NCBI GenBank assembly: GCA_036397555.1 | Contig: DASWIS010000028.1 | Location: 1 to 64,000 of the forward strand | Direction of reading: 5' to 3' | DNA: 64,000 bases | Origin: Candidatus Zixiibacteriota bacterium | GTDB lineage: Bacteria; Zixibacteria; MSB-5A5; WJJR01 | Shown: positions 32,881 to 41,215 of the stretch, in pieces | How the letters are laid out: every line of letters begins with the position of its first letter | How positions within the stretch are numbered: position 1 is the stretch's first letter | Notes under the pieces: generated by a model | What the model saw: only the letters and a program-made list of their open reading frames with translations | Told to the model about the DNA's origin: nothing | Database searches by the model: none | Position numbers and translations under genes: made by a program

Positions 32881-35745
32881 ATGAGCCAGAACGTCATCGC
32901 CGCACCGCTTCTGATCGGGACACCCATCCGTCTGCGAATGACGGTCAACGGCCGCGCGGTCACCATCGACACGACGACCGACCGGACGCTGCTGGATGTC
33001 ATCCGTGACGACCTCGGATTGACCGGCGCCAAACGCGGCTGCGATATCGGCACTTGCGGCTCCTGCGCGGTGATTCAGGATGGCAAGGCGGTGATGTCGT
33101 GTATCGTGCCGGTCGAGAAATCGCAGAACAGCGCCGTCGAGACGGTCGAAGGACTCACGCAGGACGGCCGGCTGCACCCCCTGCAGCAGGGGTTTATCGA
33201 TGGGCATGGATTCCAATGTGGAATATGCACTTCCGGGTTCCTGATGTCGGCTAAGGCATTGCTCGATATGCACCCGAACCCGACTGAAAAACAAATCCAT
33301 CAGGCGATCCACAAAAACATCTGCCGCTGCACCGGCTACAATCAACTCGTCGAATCGATCAAGCTCGCCTGCGGTCAAATCAAAGTCGATGAGCTCGACC
33401 GCGACACCTACCGCACCGCGCGCGTGGTCAAACCGGTGCCGGGCACACCGGAGCTGCCGCCGCGCAAACTCAACGTCGTCGGCAAAGCGCATGCACGCAT
33501 CGAATCACGCAGCCGCATCGACGGCTCCGCGCTGTACACTGCCGACATCAAAGCGCCGCCGGGAACACTGCACGGCGTCACTGTCCGTGCCGACCGCGCC
33601 TCAGCCGACATCATCACGGTCGACACTTACGCCGCGCTGGAAGTCGACGGCGTCGTCAAGGTTCTCACCTGCGAAGATATCCCCGGTGAAAATGCCTACG
33701 GCAAGGTCATCCGCGATCAACTCGTCTTTGCCGAAAGTCAAGTGCGCTACTATGGCGAGCCGATCGCCCTTGTGCTGGCCGAGACTCCCAGGGCGGCGCG
33801 TCTGGGGGCCGAAGCAGTACACATCGAATACGGCGAGCGTCCCGGAGTCTACGATCCCGAAGCGGCGATGGCGCCCGATGCGCCGCTGGTCCACGCCAAG
33901 GGCAACATCCTTTCGCACTATCATCTCGAAAAGGGAAAGGTCGATGACGCCTGGGGGTCGTGCGCGCATGTCATCGAACGGCGCTACACGACTCATCCGC
34001 AGGATCACGCCCCCATCGAGCCGGAGGCGGCGCTGACATACTGGGACGACGACGACGGCAAGCTCGTGGTGATCTCGCCGGGGCAGTCGGTCTTTTTCGA
34101 CCGTTTGAATGTCGCGCGCGCGCTGGGCGTTCCCAAAGATGACGTCCGCTGTATTCAACCCGCGATCGGTGCGGCCTACGGCAAACGCGAGGACATCTAC
34201 GCGCAAATCCACGCGGCGCTCGGCACGCTGGTCACCGGCCGTCCGGTGCGCATCGAGTACACGCGCGAAGAGACGATGCATGTCACCACCAAACGCACGC
34301 AACTGCGCACCAACATCAAAGGCGGCTGCGATGCCGAGGGGCGGTTGATCGCTCTGGAAGCGCGCGTGGTGGGCGATGCGGGCGCGTATGCGTCGTGGTC
34401 GGTCAACATCATGCGCAAGGCGGGCGTGCTGGTATCGGGACCGTACAACATTCCCCATGTGCGCGTCGATTCGTACGCAGTCTACACGAACAACCCGTTC
34501 ACCGGCGCGACGCGCGGTTTCGGCGCGGCCGAGACCGCCTTCTGTGCCGAGTCGTTCATGGATGAACTGGCGCGCGAGGCCGGAATCGATCCGTTGGAAT
34601 TCCGTCGCCGCAATGCGTTGCAGCCGGGTATGCGATCGGCGACCGATTTTGCCCTGCCCGGACCGTTGCCGGTCGTCGAGACCATCGACGAGGCCGCGCG
34701 CGACTTTCCCTGGAATGAGCCATTGCCGCAACACCCCATCGACCCGGAGCGCTACAAGCGGGGACGCGGCATCGCCACGATCTGGTACGGCATCGGATTC
34801 GGTTCCGGCATTCCCGACATCACCTCGTGCATCGCCGAGTTGCACGACGACGGCGTCTGCTCGATCCGCGTGGGCACGGTCGATTACGGCAATGGCTCCA
34901 ACACCACATTCGCGATCATGGCGGCCGAAGCATTGGGCTCGACTGTCGAAAAGATTCGCGTCATCAATGCCGACTCCGCCAACACCCCCAACTGCGGCTC
35001 GACGGTCGCCACCAAGCAGACATACACCACCGGCAACGCCGTGGTCATGGCGTGCGCGCGTTTGCGTGAGGATGCCGATGCGGTCGCCGCGCAATTGCTC
35101 GGTGTCGAGGCATCGCAGATCGAAGCGGCAGATGGATTCTATCAGGTGACCGGGAACGGTCACCATCCGCTCGCACTGTCGGAGATCGCCGTCAACTTCC
35201 GCAAGTACGGAAAACCGCGCCGCCGCGAGGGACGATTCAACGCGGGCGCATTGACCGCGCCGTTGGACAAACAGACCGGATTGGGGAAGGCGTGGTTTCC
35301 GATGGCCTACGGCACCCAGATCGCCGAGATCACCGTCGATACGAAGACGGGCAAAATCACGGTCGACCGCATCGTCGCCGCGCACTACCTCGGACGCGCC
35401 ATCAACTCGCGCGCGGTGCGCGGGCAGGTGGTCGGCGGCGTGTCCTTCGGGATCGGATTTGCGCTCACGGAGGACTCGAAGTACGTCGATGGCATCTGTC
35501 AGAACGTGAACTTCGACAAGTATCGTCTGATGCGCGTGACCGAAGCGCCGCCGGTCAAAGTCATCGCGGTGGAGCAGGATGAGACCAGCGGCCCCTTCGG
35601 CGCGATCGGCATCGGCGAGCCGCCGACGCTCGGCCCCGCGCCCGCCATCGCCAACGCGCTCCATGACGCCTGCGGCATCCGTATCCGCGACCTGCCGCTG
35701 ACCAAAGACAAGGTCAAAGCCGCGCTGGACGCGCTTCACACGTAG
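32881..35745 (+). CDS. Molybdenum hydroxylase, aldehyde oxidoreductase type (fused 2Fe-2S and Mo-cofactor domains)
   Basis: A 954-residue xanthine oxidase-family enzyme in one chain. The plant-type 2Fe-2S domain (C54, C59, C62, C74) and the second 2Fe-2S helical domain (FQCGICTSGF C113/C116, ICRCTGY C148/C150) are followed by the two large molybdopterin domains. IGIGEPPTLGP near residue 913 supplies the catalytic glutamate. There is no FAD domain. This is the layout of the Desulfovibrio-type aldehyde oxidoreductase, which hydroxylates aldehydes and passes electrons to an external carrier. The substrate here is unknown. ATG 32881 was chosen; GTG 32854 is an alternative. moaC at 50.6 kb supplies a cofactor step. 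No XdhC-like maturase is adjacent. Confidence 0.88.
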   Translation: MSQNVIAAPLLIGTPIRLRMTVNGRAVTIDTTTDRTLLDVIRDDLGLTGAKRGCDIGTCGSCAVIQDGKAVMSCIVPVEKSQNSAVETVEGLTQDGRLHPLQQGFIDGHGFQCGICTSGFLMSAKALLDMHPNPTEKQIHQAIHKNICRCTGYNQLVESIKLACGQIKVDELDRDTYRTARVVKPVPGTPELPPRKLNVVGKAHARIESRSRIDGSALYTADIKAPPGTLHGVTVRADRASADIITVDTYAALEVDGVVKVLTCEDIPGENAYGKVIRDQLVFAESQVRYYGEPIALVLAETPRAARLGAEAVHIEYGERPGVYDPEAAMAPDAPLVHAKGNILSHYHLEKGKVDDAWGSCAHVIERRYTTHPQDHAPIEPEAALTYWDDDDGKLVVISPGQSVFFDRLNVARALGVPKDDVRCIQPAIGAAYGKREDIYAQIHAALGTLVTGRPVRIEYTREETMHVTTKRTQLRTNIKGGCDAEGRLIALEARVVGDAGAYASWSVNIMRKAGVLVSGPYNIPHVRVDSYAVYTNNPFTGATRGFGAAETAFCAESFMDELAREAGIDPLEFRRRNALQPGMRSATDFALPGPLPVVETIDEAARDFPWNEPLPQHPIDPERYKRGRGIATIWYGIGFGSGIPDITSCIAELHDDGVCSIRVGTVDYGNGSNTTFAIMAAEALGSTVEKIRVINADSANTPNCGSTVATKQTYTTGNAVVMACARLREDADAVAAQLLGVEASQIEAADGFYQVTGNGHHPLALSEIAVNFRKYGKPRRREGRFNAGALTAPLDKQTGLGKAWFPMAYGTQIAEITVDTKTGKITVDRIVAAHYLGRAINSRAVRGQVVGGVSFGIGFALTEDSKYVDGICQNVNFDKYRLMRVTEAPPVKVIAVEQDETSGPFGAIGIGEPPTLGPAPAIANALHDACGIRIRDLPLTKDKVKAALDALHT

Positions 35746-35773
35746 GCGCCGATCCTGCATGCGCAGGGTGTCG

Positions 35774-35794
35774 CCCTCTCCCTGTGGGAGAGGG
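35774..35794. repeat. Perfect short hairpin between convergent genes
   Basis: CCCTCTCCC TGT GGGAGAGGG forms a 9-bp perfect stem 29 bases after the molybdenum hydroxylase stop. It lacks a T-run, so it is either a weak bidirectional terminator or a dispersed palindrome. Confidence 0.5.
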
Positions 35795-35850
35795 TTGGGG
35801 TGAGGGGTTCGTCATGCCCCGAGTCGACTGAACTCCGCCGCCGCCGACTC

Positions 35851-36243
35851 TCACCCCGACTTCTCCGCCTCAAATTCCAGCTTGCCCGATAGCCCGATCA
35901 GTTCGATCCGCACCAGCCAGTTGCCCGCTGATCCCGACAACGTCGAGATCGTCCCATCGTCATCGAGGTCGCGCGAGTAGACCTGTGTGCTGTCGGCGTC
36001 GAGGATGATCAGCATCGCGCTCCCGTCGGTGATGTCGCAGGACTGCGTAACACTGGCGGTGGTGCCGTTGAAGTCCCACTCGTAGTCAATCGTGTCGGTG
36101 ACATTGATCATCTCATCGGCGGTGTACCGGAACCGATCCACCGAGATGCGCACGTCGGGACCGGGCGGCCCGGTCGGGCCATCACCGCAGCCGGTGCTCA
36201 GCAACAGACCGGCGAATACGGCAAACACCGATTTGTGAGTCAT
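35851..36243 (-). CDS. Small putative lipoprotein, function unknown
   Basis: A 130-residue exported protein. Lys near the start, a hydrophobic core (SVFAVFAGLLL) and STGC make a type II signal peptide with the lipid-bearing Cys at about residue 19, although Ser at -3 is not ideal. A short GPTGPPGPD linker leads into a compact beta-rich domain of about 100 residues (DTIDYEWDFNGTTASVTQSC, SAGNWLVRIELIGLSGKLEF), reminiscent of small C-terminal bacterial sandwich domains. I do not recognise a named family. ATG 36243 is used because upstream in-frame codons would bury the signal peptide. It is convergent with the molybdenum hydroxylase gene. Confidence 0.65.
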   Translation of the reverse strand: MTHKSVFAVFAGLLLSTGCGDGPTGPPGPDVRISVDRFRYTADEMINVTDTIDYEWDFNGTTASVTQSCDITDGSAMLIILDADSTQVYSRDLDDDGTISTLSGSAGNWLVRIELIGLSGKLEFEAEKSG

Positions 36244-36333
36244 GGGGCGCCTCCTTCTGTCAAAGAGATTATACCAGCTTCGCAACGGCTGATGACACGA
36301 ATACCCGCTCTGTTTCTCCACGCCGGCCGCCCC

Positions 36334-36473
36334 CGTCATTCTGAGTCCTTCAGCCCGCCTGCGGCGGGCTGAAGGGCGAAGAATCTGCTTTTACCCCCGT
36401 GGCGGGCGAAGAAGCAGATTCTTCGTTGCACCGTTCCGCCTCCGGCGAAACGGCGCTCCTCAGAACGACTGTG
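36334..36473. repeat. Palindromic repeat region before the amidohydrolase gene
   Basis: Nested inverted repeats fill the 310-base gap 36244-36554. CTTCAGCCCGCC/GGCGGGCTGAAG is centred near 36361. GAAGAATCTGCTT pairs with AAGCAGATTCTTC across a GGGGG-containing loop. CGCCTCCGGCG lies near 36438. The outer GTCATTCTGAG start resembles the MITE cores at 5492, 45316 and 53910. The amidohydrolase promoter presumably lies at 36474-36554. Confidence 0.65.
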
Positions 36474-36554
36474 ACCGGGATGGCGACAGGCGGCGGGTAA
36501 CGGAGCTCTGACAATTTGACTGTTGCTCCCGGCCCGCGCGTGTAACTTTGGCGC

Positions 36555-37433
36555 ATGCCGACCGGCCCCTTGAATCTCGACTACGGCGTGATCGACATTC
36601 ACATCCATGTCGCCCCGTGGGGGATGCTGCATGAACCGATCCTCGAACAACTCAAGCAGGGCCGCGACCGATTCGAGTTTCTGCTCTCGGTTTCGCGCGA
36701 TCCCCAAAAGTTGATCGCGCTGATGGACGAGGCCGGCATCGAACGCGTCGGCGTCATGAACTATGTCGCGCCCGACATCATGGGGTTCACGTTCGCAGTC
36801 AACCGTTTCTCCGCCGACTACGCGCGCGACCATCGGGACCGCATCTTCGCGCATGGGTCGGTCGATCCGGTCGGCTCGACCGACCCGAACGGTGAACTGT
36901 CGCTGCTGCTGGATGAATGGGGGATCAGCGCGATCAAGATTCACCCGCCGCACCAGGGCGTTGCCCCGAATGCGTATCTCAGCGGCAACACGATCCTGCC
37001 GGTCATATACGAAGGGTGTCAGCGTCGCGGTGTGCCGGTCGTATTTCATACCGGCACGACGACATTCAAAGGCGCGCGGATCAAGTACGGCGATCCGATC
37101 CATATCGACGATGTCGCCTGCGACTTTCCCGATCTGACGATCATCATGGCGCATGCGGGACGGCCGTTGTGGTATCAGACCGCGCGGTTTCTGGTGCGCC
37201 GCCATCCCAATGTATACATGGACCTCTCGAGCATTCCGCCGCAGAGCATCCCGCGCGCCTTTCCCGACCTCGCCAAATACGCCGACAAAGTTCTGTGGGG
37301 GACCGACTGGCCCGGCCCCGGCGTGCCGGACATGAAGACCAATCTCCACGCATTTCTTCAACTCGGCTACGATCCGGCCATGACGCGACAGATTCTGCGC
37401 GATAATGCAATGCGACTGTTCGGGTGGAAATGA
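36555..37433 (+). CDS. Amidohydrolase family 2 (TIM-barrel) metal-dependent hydrolase
   Basis: A 292-residue amidohydrolase-2 protein, a family of decarboxylases and hydrolases with a metal-binding TIM barrel. Visible metal and catalytic positions are VIDIHIHVAP (HxH, H16/H18), IKIHPPHQG, VFHTGTTT, IIMAHAGRP and KVLWGTDWPGP (late Asp). It ends with the family-typical ILRDNAMRLFGWK. The substrate cannot be predicted. Close relatives are annotated as o-pyrocatechuate or ACMS decarboxylase-like. Its stop overlaps the start of the ZIP transporter by 4 bases, so the two are co-translated. A shared metal requirement is an attractive but unproved explanation. Confidence 0.85.
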   Translation: MPTGPLNLDYGVIDIHIHVAPWGMLHEPILEQLKQGRDRFEFLLSVSRDPQKLIALMDEAGIERVGVMNYVAPDIMGFTFAVNRFSADYARDHRDRIFAHGSVDPVGSTDPNGELSLLLDEWGISAIKIHPPHQGVAPNAYLSGNTILPVIYEGCQRRGVPVVFHTGTTTFKGARIKYGDPIHIDDVACDFPDLTIIMAHAGRPLWYQTARFLVRRHPNVYMDLSSIPPQSIPRAFPDLAKYADKVLWGTDWPGPGVPDMKTNLHAFLQLGYDPAMTRQILRDNAMRLFGWK

Positions 37434-38182
37434 GCGAGATGCCGGTCAGCGTCTTGACCGTCTTCGCGGTGGCGATGCTCACGGCGCTGGCCACCGGTTT
37501 GGGAGCAATGCCGTTTCTATTTTTCCCGACTGTCAGCCGTCGCTGGCTGTCGATCTCCAATGCCGTTGCCGCCGGGCTCATGCTCGCCGCCAGCCACAGC
37601 CTGATCGTCGAAGGGAATCATTACAGTCTCTACAAGACGCTGATCGGGATTTTAATCGGCATGGCGGTCATCGCCGTCAGCGACCGCATTCTCGAAAAAC
37701 GCAAAGACCTTCACATCGGCCGGCTCAGCGGCGCCGATGGACGCAAAGCGATCCTCATTCTCGGCGTGATGACCATGCACTCATTTGCCGAGGGAGTGGG
37801 AGTCGGCGTTTCGTTCGGCGGAACCGAGGCGCTCGGCATCATGATCAGTCTTGTCATCGCCATTCACAATATCCCCGAAGGACTGGCAATCAGTCTGGTA
37901 ATGGTGCCGCGCGGCACAACGATCTGGAAAGCGGCGTGGTGGAGCGTCTTCTCGTCGCTGCCGCAGCCGCTGATGGCGGTGCCCGCGTATCTCTTCGTCA
38001 GCATCTTCGAGCCGTTTCTGCCGATCGGTTTGGGCATCGCAGGCGGGGCGATGATCTGGATGGTTTTCGCCGAGTTGATCCCCGACGCGCTGCGCGACGC
38101 CTCCGGTCATCTGGTCGCCACGACCGTGACCATCTCGGTCGTCGTCATGCTCGCGGCGCAGGCAATGTTCTTCAATCTGTAA
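37430..38182 (+). CDS. ZIP-family divalent metal transporter
   Basis: A 250-residue membrane protein with about eight hydrophobic helices. The two ZIP metal-site helices are intact: MHSFAEGVGVGVSF and HNIPEGLAISLVM (H/N-x-x-E pairs). Family members such as ZupT import zinc and other divalent metals down their gradient. ATG 37430 overlaps the amidohydrolase stop (ATGA); GTG 37424 and ATG 37439 are alternatives. The gene ends 18 bases before the convergent reverse transcriptase, at what looks like the left border of a low-GC island. Confidence 0.88.
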   Translation: MSEMPVSVLTVFAVAMLTALATGLGAMPFLFFPTVSRRWLSISNAVAAGLMLAASHSLIVEGNHYSLYKTLIGILIGMAVIAVSDRILEKRKDLHIGRLSGADGRKAILILGVMTMHSFAEGVGVGVSFGGTEALGIMISLVIAIHNIPEGLAISLVMVPRGTTIWKAAWWSVFSSLPQPLMAVPAYLFVSIFEPFLPIGLGIAGGAMIWMVFAELIPDALRDASGHLVATTVTISVVVMLAAQAMFFNL

Positions 38183-38200
38183 CTACCAATGCACGCGCTG

Positions 38201-39448
38201 TTATTGTCGCTTAGACCAAGTAATCGGATTGTGCTTGGTGCTCTGGACTCGGTGGATACCAAGTAGTTTCAGTCGCTGCTGTTGATTAGCCGTCCCCAGC
38301 AATCCCAGCGCCTTGACTGTAAGGTCGTTGACGGCTTCTCCTATGTCTTCATCGAGTTGCAGCAATGACGGATGGCTTAGATCGCAAAACTGAAATGCCA
38401 TCGACCAGCCGCGTACGGTTAGCCGGATTCTACTGAGCCACTCGGAAAGGCCATTCCCATGGTAGAGGGTCGAACGTGAAATCGACCTCAGATCACAAAT
38501 TGCGTCGTCGGAGATGCTCTTGACTTTCTTGAGGACTTTTCTGCGTGACTCTCGACTCGGAATTACGACACCCGGGCTGATCTTGCATCCAAGGAAATCA
38601 AACCCCTTGTCAACTCTGCCTGTCTTTGCCTTGCAATTCTTACCATTGAGTTCATGCAACGATAGACCATGGCCTCTCAGCACCTTGTCGGCGCGTGCGA
38701 GGACAGCCCTTACTGATTGCAGTGTGGGGCCGAGAATGACGAAGTCGTCGATGAATCGAATTGTTGTAGTTTGATCGGTGTTTGTGATACGGTCAAACTC
38801 ATGAAGTAAAATGTTCCCCAGCAGAGTCGAAAGGCAGTTTCCTTGAGCAACACCACGAAACTGTGTTGGGAACAATTCTCCCATAGTCCGAAGTGCACCG
38901 AGGTTTGTCAATTCTGTTCTCGTCGCACCGTCGAGGAGTTGGAACAGATACGGATCCGTCACATGCGCTTTGATTGACGCTAAAACGGATTGACGCGGCA
39001 CATTCCTGTAGAATTCAACAATGTCGGATCGAACAAAGAACTGTGATTTGCGATCGCGAATTGCGTGCGCCGTACACTCAATCGCCTTGGCAACGTCGCG
39101 CTCTTGAACGCCTCCGAAGCTGTATGGATTAAGATAGTAAGGTCTTAGAGATGCAATCGATTGCAGCAAGTCGAGAATCGCACGTTGGACAATCCTCTCC
39201 TCGACTTGGGCAACGACGATCGGGCGTTTCTTCCCTTCGCCCTTGTCTTTTAGCCAACCGTATGAACCTCTAAACGTGAATCGTTTTTCTCTAAGTTGCC
39301 TACAGACACGTTTGAGGTGTCGATCCGACTCTCTAGCGAATTCTTTAACTTCTTTGCGAGTTTTCTCACCTGCAGTCGGAGACGTACCGTTACGATAGAT
39401 TGTGTGCCAGGCGCTCCGAATGAGCGGAAGGGAACTGATCTTTTTCAA
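38201..39448 (-). CDS. Reverse transcriptase with FIDD active site and maturase-like thumb, unclassified
   Basis: A 415-residue RNA-directed DNA polymerase. Motifs are KKRPIVVAQVEERIVQRAIL (RT1/2), VRSDIVEFYRNV (motif A, D142), GVAQGNCLSTLLGNILLHEF (QGxxxS, about 199-218), IRFIDDFVILG (D234/D235) and GFDFLGCKI (about 282-290). Residues about 338-355 (RLTVRGWSMAFQF) resemble the group II intron maturase/thumb region. No HNH endonuclease, Avd or retron VTG/NAxxH motif is visible. QGxxxS argues against a diversity-generating type. Rows at 38521, 38581 and 38761 count 52, 45 and 38% GC against 67% at 37921, which suggests transfer. The start is TTG 39448, two codons after a stop. A role in defence or DNA repair is possible but unproved. 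Confidence 0.88.
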   Translation of the reverse strand: MKKISSLPLIRSAWHTIYRNGTSPTAGEKTRKEVKEFARESDRHLKRVCRQLREKRFTFRGSYGWLKDKGEGKKRPIVVAQVEERIVQRAILDLLQSIASLRPYYLNPYSFGGVQERDVAKAIECTAHAIRDRKSQFFVRSDIVEFYRNVPRQSVLASIKAHVTDPYLFQLLDGATRTELTNLGALRTMGELFPTQFRGVAQGNCLSTLLGNILLHEFDRITNTDQTTTIRFIDDFVILGPTLQSVRAVLARADKVLRGHGLSLHELNGKNCKAKTGRVDKGFDFLGCKISPGVVIPSRESRRKVLKKVKSISDDAICDLRSISRSTLYHGNGLSEWLSRIRLTVRGWSMAFQFCDLSHPSLLQLDEDIGEAVNDLTVKALGLLGTANQQQRLKLLGIHRVQSTKHNPITWSKRQ

Positions 39449-39521
39449 TCGTTACTGGTGACCTATCTGCCTTGTCTTTCGGGTGCCATTCGAGTCCAAC
39501 CCGGTAGACGAGACCTGCTTT

Positions 39522-39713
39522 CTATCGTCTTCTGAGGTTCCGAATCCGGCCCTTCCAGTCGACGGACAGGGTACATCCGCCGGAGCACGTCTTCCACGAA
39601 ATCGCCCCTTCCGGGACGTTGACTTGGAGACTAGCTAAGACGAGTGATACGCGGACGGCCAAAGACACAAGAGCGCCGAATCCGGCAAACCTGCTGCCTC
39701 CATCAACGGTCAT
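39522..39713 (-). CDS. Small ORF upstream of the reverse transcriptase, unknown
   Basis: A 63-codon ATG frame, 73 bases before the RT start and on the same strand. It predicts a hydrophobic N-terminal half (FAGFGALVSLAVRVSLVLAS) and a basic end with two Cys (SWKTCSGGCTLSVDWKGR ... LRRR). Its 3' two-thirds is one copy of a 120-bp direct repeat. The single difference between the copies is synonymous in this frame (GCT/GCC). Its ATG overlaps the stop of the longer open frame at 39710-40039. No ribosome site is convincing. It may be a real peptide, or an accidental frame inside an RNA gene that works with the RT. Confidence 0.35.
   Translation of the reverse strand: MTVDGGSRFAGFGALVSLAVRVSLVLASLQVNVPEGAISWKTCSGGCTLSVDWKGRIRNLRRR
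39524..39643. repeat. 120-bp direct repeat upstream of the RT gene, copy 1
   Basis: The copy begins ATCGTCTTCTGAGGTTCCGA and ends CTAGCTAAGACGA. It matches 39880-39999 at a constant offset of 356 bases over 120 bases, with one substitution (A at 39633 against G at 39989). Flanking sequence on both sides is unrelated, so the boundaries are sharp. Confidence 0.93.
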
Positions 39714-40039
39714 GGTCCCTCCATCCCGTGTGTGGTACGGTTTTTGTGGTCGGCGTTTGGACTAATCTCCAAACTTTCGTCCACCCCGGCGGCCCCGTGC
39801 TCAATCAATGCTGTTAGCGTTATCTGGCACTCTGCAATGAGCTGGACGCCGCTCTCTGGTTCGCCTGCCGGGTACTCGCATCGTCTTCTGAGGTTCCGAA
39901 TCCGGCCCTTCCAGTCGACGGACAGGGTACATCCGCCGGAGCACGTCTTCCACGAAATCGCCCCTTCCGGGACGTTGACTTGGAGACTGGCTAAGACGAC
40001 TTCCCACAGCGTTACCGTATGAGCCGTACGCCATGTTCG
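39710..40039 (-). other. Long open frame without a normal start, containing repeat copy 2
   Basis: On the minus strand this frame is open for about 109 codons after a TGA at 40042-40040 and ends in a TGA overlapping the next ATG. It shares the peptide of the small ORF across the repeat (PEGAISWKTCSGGC). It then continues as CEYPAGEPESGVQLIAECQ and TALIEHGAAGVDESLEIS. No ATG, GTG or TTG lies in its first 70 codons. A different 80-codon ATG frame (40043-39801) overlaps it. The repeat substitution would turn a Gln codon of that frame into TAG in copy 1. I cannot decide which, if any, is translated. The remaining 40043-40158 holds nothing recognisable. Confidence 0.3.
39880..39999. repeat. 120-bp direct repeat upstream of the RT gene, copy 2
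   Basis: This is the partner of 39524-39643 and differs only at 39989 (G for A). The 236 bases between the copies are unique in the window. Together with the RT this gives the order copy 2, spacer, copy 1, RT on the minus strand. Confidence 0.93.
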
Positions 40040-40158
40040 TCAATACTTTTCAGTGGATTGAGTCGAGAAAGTGATATGAAGGATTCTGCGGCACCGTGGG
40101 CATACTGGAGTAGCTTCTCCACGACCATGGTTGACACAAGTGATGAATCTCCCCCGCT

Positions 40159-41187
40159 CTATTGTGCGATTGAGTGCCTAAACCGTCCCCCCGCCAAAAT
40201 CCCGGTATCGGTGATGATCGCAGTGATCAGCGCATTGGGCGTCACATCGAACGCCGGGGAGAAGACGCGCACATTGGTCGGGGCGAGGCGGGCATCGCCA
40301 ATATCGGTCACTTCCGTGGCGGAGCGTTCCTCGATGGGAATCTGCGCGCCCGATTCGATCGCATCATCGAAAGTCGATCTGGGCGCGGCGACATAAAACG
40401 GTACGCCGTGATGCGCCGCCAGCACCGCCAGATTGTATGTGCCGATCTTGTTGGCGACATCACCGTTGCGGGCGATGCGATCGGCGCCGACGATGACCGC
40501 ATCGATTTGGCCCGAGGCAAAGAGCGTCGCCGCCGTATTATCGGTGATCAGCGTGGCGTCAATCCCTTCCTGCAGGAGTTCCCACATCGTCAGCCGCGAT
40601 CCCTGCAGCACCGGGCGCGTTTCATCGACGAAGACACGAAAGGTTTTCCCCTGGTCCCTGGCCGTATACAGCGCGGCGAGCGCGGTGCCGATTCCGGCGG
40701 TCGCCAATGCCCCGGCATTGCAGTGGGTCAGCACGATCGCGCCGTTTTCGATCAGCGTTGCCCCATGCTCGCCGATCCCCCGGCACATGGCGACGTCTTC
40801 GGCATGTATCGCCTGCGCCTCCGAGGCGAGCAGCTCCTTGAGACGCGGCGCGTCGGTTGCGCCCGAACGGCCCGCGACGGTCATCATCCGGTCGACCGCC
40901 CAGGCGAGATTGACGGCCGTCGGTCGCGCCGATTTCAATACATCGCCCGCCGTGCGCAGCCGCACGAGAGCGGACTCGATGCCGGCCTCTTTGCCGGTGA
41001 GCGCCATCGCCATTCCATAGGCGGCCGCGACGCCGATGGCCGGAGCGCCGCGCACCGTGAGATTGCGAATTGCTTCGGCGGTGTCCTCGGCGGTCGGACA
41101 GACGACCGTGTGGATATGGCGCGGCAACGCGCGCTGATCCAGCAGGTGCAGCGCGCCGTCTCTCCACTCCAGCGTTTGGAATTTCAT
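40159..41187 (-). CDS. mtnA: Methylthioribose-1-phosphate isomerase
   Basis: A 342-residue member of the eIF2B-like isomerase family that converts methylthioribose-1-phosphate to methylthioribulose-1-phosphate in methionine salvage. The signature NLTVRGAPAIGVAAAYG and the catalytic Cys and Asp in THCNAGALATAGIGTAL and VGADRIARNGDVANKIGTY are present. Length and end (FDVTPNALITAIITDTG) are standard. ATG 41187 is preferred to a TTG four codons upstream. It lies downstream of sdhB by 28 bases on the same strand, so it may be read from the sdh transcript. No other mtn gene is in the window. Confidence 0.95.
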   Translation of the reverse strand: MKFQTLEWRDGALHLLDQRALPRHIHTVVCPTAEDTAEAIRNLTVRGAPAIGVAAAYGMAMALTGKEAGIESALVRLRTAGDVLKSARPTAVNLAWAVDRMMTVAGRSGATDAPRLKELLASEAQAIHAEDVAMCRGIGEHGATLIENGAIVLTHCNAGALATAGIGTALAALYTARDQGKTFRVFVDETRPVLQGSRLTMWELLQEGIDATLITDNTAATLFASGQIDAVIVGADRIARNGDVANKIGTYNLAVLAAHHGVPFYVAAPRSTFDDAIESGAQIPIEERSATEVTDIGDARLAPTNVRVFSPAFDVTPNALITAIITDTGILAGGRFRHSIAQ

Positions 41188-41215
41188 TATCCGGGGCAAG
41201 GCAGCGGTAATCGTA

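Noticed and set aside
33601-35760. 719-codon minus-strand ORF opposite the molybdenum hydroxylase
   Set aside because: It is an antisense shadow of a clear gene in high-GC DNA, with Arg/Asp-rich low-information composition.
38201-39448. Retron or mobile group II intron
   Set aside because: No NAxxH/VTG retron motifs, no HNH endonuclease domain and no recognisable intron domain V or intron boundaries around the ORF.
38201-39999. Diversity-generating retroelement (RT plus template/variable repeats)
   Set aside because: The repeats differ at only one position, which is T/C on the RT sense strand and so not the A-directed change expected. There is no Avd-like gene or lectin-fold target, and the RT has QGxxxS rather than the GxxxSQ motif.
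39524-39999. CRISPR array
   Set aside because: Only two copies of a 120-bp repeat with one 236-bp spacer. No short regular repeats and no cas genes occur anywhere in the window.
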